From Siphlonurus alternatus (taxonomy: Eukaryota; Arthropoda; Insecta; Ephemeroptera; Siphlonuridae): a stretch of 64,000 bases of DNA. Positions 1 to 12,300 of the stretch are shown one piece after another. The first letter of the stretch is position 1; each line of letters opens with the position of its first letter. A program made the position numbers and the translations under genes. Below the pieces are notes generated by a model. It was not told the origin of the DNA and did no database searches. It was given only the letters and a program-made list of their open reading frames with translations. The stretch spans positions 25,944,118-26,008,117 of the forward strand of contig OX463780.1 in assembly GCA_949825025.1 (NCBI GenBank), read 5' to 3'.

Positions 1-54
1 TTTAAATTTTCTTTCATATACTAATAGGTGGGGGAAAAAGGGAGGGTCGCTCAC

Positions 55-3000
55 CTGAACTGGGTGTGCAGTAGGGTAAAGTAGGCCCTCATCTTGTACT
101 TTCGGTAGAAATTGATGATGAAGATGGCCGCCTTCATCTTACGGTAGCGCATGCGGCAGATGGTGCCTCGCCACAGTTTCTGCAGGAGGATTACGATGCC
201 GGGAATCATCTTGCTGCGCTTCTGTAACACCATCACATGACACGTTTAGTTTTTAACACTCTGTAGTACGACCATCTCTGTAGATAGAAATATAAAACAT
301 TTAATACCAAGCAGGGTTCCGGACCGGACCGTTTCAGACCGGTCATGACCGCAAAAAACCACCCATTTTGCTTGACCGGTCATGACCGGTCCATAAATGA
401 CCGTTGATGCTCAACCGCGACCGGTCTGACCATCAATCGCGACCGGCCGGACAGTGACCGCGACCGGTCTGACCAAGACCGCGCCATTTGAACGGTTATT
501 TCGAACTACCGACCGCAATCGTAAATTTAGCGGTCTTGAAAAGTTTAAAAGTTAAAAATATTGAAACGGCTCCTTACTGAAGAACTGAAATTAATATCGC
601 GGTCAATATAACTTTATTTGCGATCGTGGTTTTCATATAGTTATACATATCATTAAAATATTTTATAAGTTATATGCCCTGACTCCACGGCACAGTTGGG
701 CACAGTTAGGTGCCAAGTTCAATCTTGTGTTCTATTAACATTGTAATTTGAACTTGGCAGCCCGGTTGTTAATCCCCTTGTGCTTCGGCGCAATTGTGAA
801 ATTCACAGAGGTACCTAGTCAAAGACACTTGGCTGAACTGTGATTCTCACAAAATGGCCGAACTGTGAAAATCACAGTTCGACCAATGGTTTAGACTTGG
901 TAGCTCTCCCCCGCCCCTTCTCCTTATTAATTTTTTATTTTTTCATTTCATTAAAGCTAATTAAGTTAACGTATTACTAAAAAAATGTAGTTTTTTAAAT
1001 ATTTTTATTTTATCATGGTAATTAACAGAGTACTCTAGCATAAAAAATTAAAACATTGATGCTAGCAGCTGCAACTCTTTTGTCTCTATCCCGCATATTG
1101 GCGGCCATGATGTCTGGTGATAGAATCCACTAATCAGCATTTCATGCAGCAGAGTTGAATTCATTGCCTGTAAAATTATGAAAATGAGATTATAACACAC
1201 ATATGAAAAGATTTTGTAAATATTTAACTCACCACATAAGTAGCTAGCCTGGGCATAACTTCCTCAGTGTTGAAAGAAAAGAGAGAATTCAAGGGGGCGG
1301 GCTGGGCTGGAGAAAGAAAAGCTATGATAGGGCCTCTCATGATGTTAGAATTTGTAATAATCACTGTAAAAAAGAAGCAATTTATTAGAAAAAAAAGAAC
1401 TTTGCTATTTCAATATACTTTTTAATATATTTCTTACCTTCTTTAAAGACTGCAAAGCAGACTTTTCCAATAAAAAAGAGACAGCATCTCTGTTTTTGTT
1501 GACAATGACACCCATATCATATGTTGTTTTGTATGTTGCTTTTTTTTTTCTTACTTCAGTTTTTTAGAAACAGATGGCGCTACCATCCGGGTATAAATTT
1601 TTTCAAAGTCCAAAATTAATAAATAAATTTGATAATAATTAGATATATTGCCAATGTAGTTTATTTAATGAAAAAAAATATCAGTTGGATATTATATATA
1701 TCAATTAAAGCATCATTTAAGCCCCTTCTAGTTCATAGTCGATACAACTTCAAAGAGTGTATTCAATGTGCCAAGTTACGCCAAGTTTAGAAAGCTAGGA
1801 TGCTCTGGGGTACCTAATATAAACACTGTGCCCTACTGGATACTCATGGGCATTACAGATTACCTAACTGTGAACCTTAACTGTGCCCAATTGTGCCCTA
1901 CTGTGCCGTGGAGTCAGGGTGTTATAGTATAAAATATAAAAAGTAAAATATTTATATTATTATTAAATTATAACTACATTATTATTTTTGTTGTTCTTAC
2001 TTACTTTTTTTTTTTTAGTTCATAATAAAGTACATAATTAATACTTTAAAACTGATCATGCATAATTGCTGTCTGCTTGCTGTTTATTGACGACATACTG
2101 TCGCTCGCAATGCTCAGGTATACCTAAATTGACGAGAACGAAGTACGAGTGGGTCGGTCGGTCTCAACAATCAAGTTGGACGGACGATCAAATTCAAATT
2201 CAAATTAATATTTATTTAGCAACGGTTACATAACCAAGGCACTAAATACAATAAGTCAACCATACACTAAAACAAAGCAAATAATTATTAAACATAAGTG
2301 AAATACACAAAAAATAAAACAAAAATAAATCCTGCATTAATAGCATTAAAACAGAGCACTCATAACTTGAGTCCGGAAGTGACATAAAGAGGAGTCAAAT
2401 ATATCCACATCTTGATGTTCCACAACAAATTTGTTGTAATAATTTTGCACTCTCGTACAAAAAGCAAACTTTGAGGCATCAACACGCCCCCTAGGAGGCT
2501 TGAAGAGCACAGTATGACGAGTTAAACGAGGTGGAGCATTTAAAAAGAACAATTGCAAAATTTTTGATGAATTTACACTATTATTTAGAACTTTATGCAT
2601 AAATATTAAATCACTTATGTCACGCCTAGATTGCAAAGAATGCAGGCCCGCGTCACGACACAACGCGATATAATTTTTCTTGCTAAATACAACATTCTTC
2701 TTATAACACCACAACCTTAGAAAATTCCTCTGTATGCCCTCAACTCGATCAATTTTGTCTTTATGATGAGGTGACCATACCACAGAGGCATATTCAATAA
2801 TAGGCCGGACAAGAGAAACATACAAAGAACGTACAGTTTTAGCTGAAAATTCACGGCTGCATGATCTTCTAATCATGCCGAGGACCTTGAGAGAGCTTTT
2901 ACGAACTTTATCAATGTGTTTACCATAAGACAAGTCTGGTGTAAGGACTACACCAAGATCAGTAACTTCAGATACACGCTCAATCTCAGACTCCTCAACA

Positions 3001-6000
3001 TGGTAACGATGCAAGAGTGGGTCAGTTTTGTTGGTGAAAGTAATTTGTTGACACTTGTTATAATTAAGTTCCATGCGCCACATGCGGCACCACTCTACAA
3101 CACTGTTCAAGTCAGCCTGTAAACGCAAACAGTCAGCAACTTTTTCAATTACAAGATACAGTTTAGTGTCGTCTGCATACGACGAACAGCGCGCGTAACG
3201 CAAGCATTTGGGCAGATCTGACACAAAGGCCGTGAACAGCAGGGGCCCCAAAACTGACCCCTGAATGACCCCTGACGTCACGTGAACTGACTTGGAACTA
3301 GTGTTATCAATTGACACTTTCTGAGACCTATCTGACAAGTAACTCTGAATGAGCAGTAACAGAGGTTTATTAACTTGCATCATTTGCAACTTCTTTAATA
3401 ACAAAGCATGAGATACTCTATCAAAAGCTTTAGCGAAGTCTAAATAAATGGCATCTGTTTGTAATTTATCATTAATACTGTCAGACAGGTCTTGAGTAAA
3501 TTCCACAAGGTTAGTTACAGTAGATTTATGTGGGACAAAGCCATGCTGTTCATCAGGAATAAAATATTTAATTTCATCATATAGCCTATCATGGATAAAT
3601 TGTTCAAATATCTTAGCAAAAATAGGTAATATAGAGATAGGTCTATAATTAGATACTAATGATTTAACACCTTTTTTAAAAACAGGAGTAATCTTGGCAT
3701 TCTTCCAAGCTTTAGGAAACGTACTAGTATTAATAATTTTATTGTACAAGATATGTAGCGGGACTGAGAGCTCATCAGCACATTGATTAATTATATCAGA
3801 AGGAATAGGGTCTGAACCAGTGGACTTACCACCCTTGATAGCAGAAAGTATGGCAACAATATCAGCTCTCAGTATTTCCATGGGAACAGTATTAACACGA
3901 TCTTGAACATTGTTAAAAGAAAAAGTGTCATTATCATTAACCAAGTTATCTTTAAAATAATCAGAGAATAAATTAGCAATTGATTCACTATCATTAGCTG
4001 TAACATCATTTAGGGTCATAGAATTTGGAAGCCTTTTCCCTTTACTCTTAGACTGAATATGCTTATAAAACTTTTTAGGATTAGAACTAAGCATATCATC
4101 AATAGCATTAATGTACTTGGAATAAGATAATTCCACTTTGTTTTTAAAAATCTCCCGTTTAACTGAAAATTCGACATAATCACATTGTAATTTAGAACGC
4201 TTCCATCTTTTATGAGCCCTTTTCTTTGACTGATACGCAGTAATTGTATCATCATCATACCAGGGAGGAAAACGAGGGGGATTTACAGAAATGGTAGGTA
4301 CATTATCGGAAATTACAGCCGATAATAAGTCATAAAATAAATTGAACGGCCATGTACCGGCACTACCGGCGTTTGTAAGTAATGTTATGAGTAACCATGC
4401 AGGATCAACCACACATCATCGTTAGCACAAGTTTACGAAAGCATAAATTAAAAATTGAGAAAATTTATCCCGAATTCTTGATAGGTATACTTATAACGAA
4501 TAATAAGTATCGAATACTAGATGTTAAAAGAAGGCAGCTGTAAGCCTAGTATAAAATATAATTTATATAATAATATATAAAATATAATTATGCCCGAAAA
4601 TCCCGATTATCACGATAATATTATATATATGCGACCGCGGTCACGGTCCGCCGCGGTCCATCTGACCGAAATGACCGCGTATTTTGACGCGACCGGTCAT
4701 GACCGGTCCAGCATGACCGCCGTGCCCCGACCGCGACCGGTCATGCGACCGCCGCTGCGATGAGACCGCTCGACCGATCCAAATTTTTGACCGACGAATC
4801 AACGACCGGACCGCGGTTGACCGGACCGTTTTCACCGGCGGTCCGGAACCCTGATACCAAGCACAACTATAGGAAATATTCAGTTGGCATTGCTGTAAAT
4901 TCAAACCAATTGATATCATAAATTTTCAACAATTGGTGTTGAAAATCTTCTCTTTACTAGGTGTGACTCACTATACAAGCACTTTGTGCAGTTGACAATT
5001 TTTAAACAAAATGTTAAATTAAATGGCAACATATATTTTTATAAATTTATGCTTAAAGAAAGGTAAAAAAAAGATAAGAATATTTAAACAGATTAAAAAA
5101 AAAAAAAACATGTAAAATTAATTTAAGAAAAACGCTAATAAACTTTTTTCTATTAATAAATTATCAATATCATGTATTAATGAATCCAACTGTTGTTGCT
5201 TCTCTCACCTGCTCCAGGGCAAACAGCGTCCTGGGAGACCTGATGAAAATCTTGGTGTTGCCGTACTTGACGTCATCAGCAAAGCCTTGCTCCTCCAGCA
5301 GGACCCGAGTACCTTCCTTGTCAGAGCCGCCACGGTAGTTTGGCCACGTGTACTGCGAGATCATCTTGTACCTGTGGTAGGTGGTGGGGTGAGGTTAGCC
5401 AGCTCTCAATGTTTTAGGAGTTTTAGAGGCACTTTTAATTGTTGGTAATGCTATCATAATTTTGTTAATTTTTCTTATTTGGTTAATATGAGACAGTAAA
5501 GAATTTAATAACTTTATTATATAAATAAATAATACATCATACACAAACAAATACAGTAAATAAATAAAATAAAAAATTAGATAATCAAAAAATTAAACTT
5601 GTCCTCTTGCTATTATAATAATAAAAGTAATTTTCATTAGATCCTGTCAGTCTCATACCTCCTGAGGAAGCGGTCATATCGCTGTCTGTAGGCAAATCCA
5701 GCTCGTCTCACCCTCACATTTTCAATGAGGCCAAGGTAACTAACTTGGTGGCGGATTCGGTCCTCGTCAAATTGAATAGGCGACTTGTTGTCGTTGGGCT
5801 TGATGCAGCGGACATAGTAGGGATCTTTCGACGTCAGGTTCTTCACCAGAGCTACCATCGAGTTCTTGAAGAGAGTGCCAGCAGTCAGAGGGCGCTTGGT
5901 TGTCTGCAAGTTAACAAGAAATTAGCAAGATTGCAATTATCCAGGTGTTTCATCAATGTCTTGAATCAAAAATTGATTTTTCACAGCAAATAATTTATAA

Positions 6001-6021
6001 ATGAAAATAATAAATAAATAA

Positions 6022-6082
<61 letters not shown>

Positions 6083-9000
6083 CCTCTATTGGAGACAAAT
6101 GCATAAATAAAAATAAAGTATGATACTTTATTAAATAATTTTAGAACCCTTAAAGTTTCTCTGTGTGACCTGATATCTTGTTTAATTCTACCCTCCTCGG
6201 ACACAGCAAGTACCTGAGTGATGTCCATGGCTCCCTCGGGCCACATCTCCTTGATGGTCGGGTTGCTGGAGTTGAAGAGCAGCCGCTTGAAGTCCTGGAA
6301 GAGTGTGTCCTTGTTCTTATCCAGAAAGCCTGTGATGGAGTACACCACGTCTCCAGCGTAATGCCTGGAGGGACATTTGTAATCAGCACGGAGTCACCTC
6401 AAGCATCAAAAGTAATTTCGTACCATATGATAGTAATAATCAAAATTTTATTTTCCAACCACATCATTCAATTTCAAATTTAAGATCATAACTGGTTATG
6501 ATAATAAAAATAGAAACATTATTTATTCAAAATGGTACCTCTAAAATCCCATAAGTTGTAAAACTTGGTATACATTATTTATTCAGACAATAAGAGAAAC
6601 CTATTCTATTTTTATGTCCAGAACTTGGTCAATATTTTCAGAGCTGGGGGCAGTAGTGCCATTATTATCAATAGCACATATGTGCAACAATGTCGCCACT
6701 ATCCCCAGACCTTGTGAAGCTCTGAAAATGTTGCCCAAATTTCTTAACATAGAGGTCTCTGATCTATATAAGGTCCGAGTCAATATAGCTAGACAGTATC
6801 AAGAAACTCTTGTACATTACACTAATACTTCCAGTAACAACAACATTTTTGCAGACATCCAAAGTACCACCCATGCAGGACGTACCTGATCCTGAACTGC
6901 TCCTTGTGTTTGAGGTCCTTCTCCATTGGCATGAGCTGCCTGCTTGTGTAGTGCTCGTGGGTTGCCAACTTCTTGTCCATGGCCTCTAGCAGCAGCTGCA
7001 CACCAACATGCGACCTCAGCATGCCACACAACACACAGGGGAGCATGCCAATATGCGTAATTTTTGCCATCATACTATCAAATCTAGCAGAAATAAATAA
7101 TAATTTTTGTTGTTGTTGAGGTTAATTATAACTTCAGGCCTCTAATAAATATTACAAGCAAAAATAATATTATTTACATATCTATGTAAAGAAAGGGGGA
7201 AATGTCAATCTACGAATTAAATTAATAAAAAAAATTAAAGTATTTAAGAAGGAAGAAATTCAAAAAAATAAATAAAAAAAATTACACCAAAAACTTGCAA
7301 AGTAATAACTTCTTCAATTTTGTCCAGCCTACAGCGTGTCTAACATCATGTCCTTCTCCCATAGAATTGTAAATTGTATATTAGAGAACAATTAAAGGAG
7401 AAGTTTGTGAACTCAGACAAGCTGGACTTTACTTTCTTTGATTACAAGAAGAGACAGAATTAATAACTCTTCAACAAGTTCAAACTCGTACACAGCACTC
7501 ACCTCATCAGTGATCTTGCCAACGTTGAGGCAGGCCTCGTCCAGAATTGCGATGATTCCCTTGTGAGGCTGCTCGGCCAGCTCGCAGATTATTTGGTTGT
7601 TGAAGTACTCAATGTTCTGCCACTGAATTCCCTCACGGCGGTACTCCTCCTGTTCCTGCTTCAGCACCAGCTCTGAAATCAGACGACTTGGTTAGGCAAA
7701 AGTATAATTTTAAATTAAAATATTCCTCTAAATTATTTTTGTCTTAGTTAATAATTTCAGATGCATCAAGAATCTTGACTACTAATACGCAATACAAAAA
7801 ATAATAATTATAATATATATATAGTGATTCAAAGCAAATTATACCTAACTATTGCACACACTTCTTATTCAGTAGTCAATTTTCAGAGTTTTAGAGCAAT
7901 CACACAATTTTTAATATTTATTAATTTACAATATATCCAGCATCTTTTTATAGTAGCTCACCAATGAAGAGCTGCTGCAGCTTCTCGTTGCAGTAATTGA
8001 TGCAGAACTGCTCGAAGCTGTTGGTGTCGAAGATCTCAAAGCCATAGATGTCCAGCACTCCGATGACTGTGCTCTTGTAGGTCTTCTTGCCATGGGCCTC
8101 GCTCACGTTAATGGCGCGGTTAACCTTTTGGACTATCCAGGTGAACAGCCGGTCGTACACCGCCTGAGACACAAGTAACCTTCAGGGTGAGAAGTGGGAA
8201 AGATCCTTTTTTTATTTTTGCAAAGAAGTTTTTTTGTAATAAATAAAGAAACTATAGGACACTAATTGTAAGAAACAAACCAACAAAGAAACAAATAAAT
8301 AAATGTTTTTTTAAAAAACGAAAAAAATTAATACAATTTAAAATTAAATAAAATCCAAACACTTTTGTGTAAACTATCATTTAAGGGGAGAGGGAGGAGG
8401 GGTTAAATTTAAATAAGGGTCGCCAAACATAATAAAAACATGATAAAAATATTTCAATTTTAAATATTAACTGAGGATTAATTTTAATTATTATACAGAA
8501 TTTACATCAAGAATAAGAAAAATAATGAAAAGGACCAGGTCATCATATAATTTAATTAATAATCGTGTCCGTGCAAGTCCTTCCAGATCACGCTCTATAA
8601 GTACCTTTGCGAAGGCGTCTCTGCCGTAGCTGGCCTCGGCGGTGGTGTGGTTCTTCTCCATGACCTCGCCCCTGGCGGCGATGACCCGCTGACACAGCGC
8701 TTTGTTCAGCTCGGGCCGCGTCACGCTCAGCAGCGCCGCCACCTTATCCACCAGGCCAGAGTCCTCAGGCCGCGTCGCGTCGTTCTCAGACCGGAACTTG
8801 ACGTTGCCCTGGCGATCACAAGCAGTCGAGAGTCTTTATTAAGGGTAAGGTAACGCCACCAATGTTAAAAAAAATCCCTCTCACAAAAATTCTGAAAAAA
8901 ATATAAAATGTTCTCCTCTACACCCCCTATCAGTAGCTAAAATATCAGGTATACAAATACGATCTAGTTTTTGAGTTATGAATTTTTAAAGTTGACCAAT

Positions 9001-9350
9001 TTAACATGGGATTTTCATTTCTCCATGTTAAAGTAGTCAACTTTAAAAATTTATAACTAAAAAACTAGATCGTATTTGTATACCTGATATTTTAGGTACT
9101 GATAGGGGGTATAGAGGAGAACATTTTAAATTTTTTTCAGAATTTTTGTGAGAGGGATTTTTTTTAACATTGGTGGCGTTACCTTACCCTTAAAAGGACT
9201 TTGGAAACATCTTCCGATATGTCAACACACAATTAATATACAGTATGGTACAATTAAATGTAAACTATTTACTGGGAAAAAAACAGTAACTGATTATTTG
9301 GAATGATGCCTTGTATACGTATGATATAATATGTATAACTCAAATTAAAA

Positions 9351-9381
<31 letters not shown>

Positions 9382-12300
9382 ACAATTTATTTCTACCCCA
9401 AGTTTTTTGCACAAGTTCGATCGCGATATCGTGGAAAGCAAGGTGGGTTGCGGAACGCCAGGGGTTCTTAATTAGAATCGACTTAAATTTTCATTGTACT
9501 GTTAAATCTTAAAATCCATTAAACTTTATTTCAGTTATAAACAGGAAATAACACTAAAATTAGTGAATGAATATTAAATTTATTTATTTTAAAGTAATTT
9601 CAATTTTTTGTCAGTATAAAAATCAAAGTAGTAAAACACGATCACGCGCGTTTACCGTTACAAAAGCATTATTTGCGCCCGTGGCAATAATCACTACTAG
9701 TAATATAATATATCCAATAATTCCAATATTATATTTTATGAAAAAAATATATAATATATTTTGCCTTCGGAAGAAGCCGAAAGTACTTATTGTGTTTGTA
9801 TAGCTAATCTGTTTGTATATATTTCAGAACATTGAAGTATAATTTTTGCATGATAAACTTAATGTGTAAGAAATTATAACGCTGTGAAATACGAATTTAG
9901 GAGAGCCAGAAACCATATACAAATCCGGAGGAAATATGAAAGAAAATTGATCATATGTAAGCCATGCAGAACACAGATGCCAGAATATTAAAATAAACAC
10001 TATACTGTCATTAAATGATGATAGGAATGCTGGGGTCAAATTCTCCGGTCAGTCCGGTCATCGCGGGCCGCTTGCTTATAAAGGTATATTATAGTTCGGT
10101 CACAAGAAAGTTCGGGAGTCGGTTTTTATAATTGCGTCACTGCTTGGATATAGTCCGTCTTCAAGAAGCTGAAGTTTGCTACCTTATATACCCCTGACCA
10201 GCCTATAGCCTCGTGCACGAGTGTCTAACTTGCATGTTAATAGAGGCCTCACGTTGAATTCTTTTCAATAGTGGGACTTTTGGACTAATAGAAATACGAC
10301 TGGACGGAGTTTTTTTTGCAAAAAAGAAAATAATAATAATAAAACTCATTTAAAAACTAAAAACACATGACAATAAATAAATAAACGTTCAGTAGGATTT
10401 TGCATTTCCAACCATACAATTCATGGTGTATTTCCACTCATGACAGTGTGGTCAGTGTGGAAATGCAAAGCATGATATATTTCCGCAGATAAAAAGCAAA
10501 ATCCCTTGCTTGCAGGACAAGAAATTTCCTGAAAATATTTGTAATATTTCACGACAACCATATAATTATATTTATATATGTCAATTTTTTAATAAATTTA
10601 ATAATATAACGCGCGTTATCATGTTATCGTGATCTAATCATGTATAAATATAAACTATGAAGTAAAATTATACGTAATTTATGAATTATAAAAAAATATT
10701 AAATATCAGATTTTTTTAAGTGGAAGGTTCACTTTTTAATTAATTATTTTTCAACAACAATTATTTATTAATTATATTTAATTTCCCAAAAACCTCCCTC
10801 AAGATGTAAAAAGTGAAGAAAAAATTAGTTCGTTAAAAAAAAATGTGAATTGTCTATTGTTTGAAAAAAATGTGCATAAAATTGCTAATTTTTTTACAAG
10901 ATGAAATTTGAAGTATTTTATATATATATCTATAACCTTGTAATTTTTGTGTGACTTGTTATTTTGTTGATTTTATATTAAATACGCCAGTTAACAAAAT
11001 TACGAAATGTAATTATTTTTATAAAATAAATTTGTGTAAATATTATACAACAAGTTTACTGGAACCAAATCTGAAAATAGATAAAAAAAAAAACTCTACA
11101 ATGCAACTGATTCCACAAAATTTGATGGCGATTAATTAATACACAATCACAAATTATTGTAACAGTTGTGTTAAATATTTAAAATGACAGTGCAATTAGA
11201 ATTAAGTAAAAATTATTAGACATAAAATATTAAAAGAACAAGTTAAAAATGAAGTATATTTGCTTATCTAAGGTTTTTACACTTTCCTGTATGAGTAGGA
11301 TTTATTATCTTGCACAAACTTACAGATAATAATACAGTAGGTGTTATCTATTCTGTATATTGGAGCAGGTAAAAAGTGGATTTATTTGGAAACATTAAAC
11401 ATCACTTTAATTAGCTCCAATAACTAAACAGAACAAACATTTCTTGGTCTAAAATGAAACCATAGTTTAATCTAGTGATGCAGTGTTGCCAAGTCCTAGA
11501 TCAAACTTTTTAAATAAATAATGGACCTTCAATAAAGTGCTGTGATCAGCTTTAGAGAGAATAGGTCACCACAAAAGTTTCTCAGCTGCAAGCAAATCTG
11601 CTGCATTTTTAAAATTTAATTATAATCTGGATTTCTATTATCAAGAAATCAGTTCTATTATTATTAGCACTGGTTGACAGAATATGCAGAAATAACAGTT
11701 ACAGTATAGTAAAATTAACAAGTAAATAAAATTATATGTCTATATAATTTATTACCGTATAATTATATTAAGCAATTGTCGACTAAAAATTCAGTTAAAG
11801 GAACATAGTGCATAGAAATAAGTAATACATTATGTCAACTTGTAATTCAACTGTATGAAACTGAAAATGCAGAAAAAATATATAAAAAGTGCAATTTGTG
11901 GGATTTTACCAAAGCATCTGCAAGGGTAACAGCTTTTCTTTTTTATTATTATTAGTCTTTTATTAAACACAGAAAGTGTACATATTAACAGCACTAGAAA
12001 CATACATTATAGAAAAACATTACAATAGAACACATAAAACATACATACAAAACATATATAATAGTTACAGAATAATAGAACAATAGAAAATGATAATAAA
12101 ACAAAACAATATAAAATAAAATAACAGATGATACTAACAGCCTGTTACATCATAATAATAATATATCATATATATAATCACATATATATAAGACAAAATA
12201 TGACATAGAAAATAGATAGAATAAAAAAAAAACTTATTGCTTCATTGCTATTCAAAATCTATAGACTATATGAAATCTCCCCTGGCATAATCGCTAATAG

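Larger units (their letters stand above)
312..4853. mobile_element. hAT-like DNA transposon, non-autonomous, carrying nested insertions
   Basis: The left end reads CAGGGTTCCGGACCG and the right end is its exact 15-base inverse. Both sides are flanked by the identical 8-bp duplication ATACCAAG (304-311 and 4854-4861). CAGGG ends with an 8-bp duplication are typical of the hAT superfamily. The subterminal arms (312-540 and about 4628-4853) are GC-rich and full of GACCGG words, including the palindrome CCGGTCATGACCGG, unlike the AT-rich surroundings. No hAT transposase is visible. The original element was much shorter; most of its present length is two later insertions (677-1919 and about 2197-4430). 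It lies in the last visible intron of the myosin gene. Confidence 0.88.

Noticed and set aside
4641..4919. 92-codon arginine/serine-rich ORF
   Set aside because: It falls on the GACCGG-rich arm of the hAT-like element, and its composition simply reflects that repeat.
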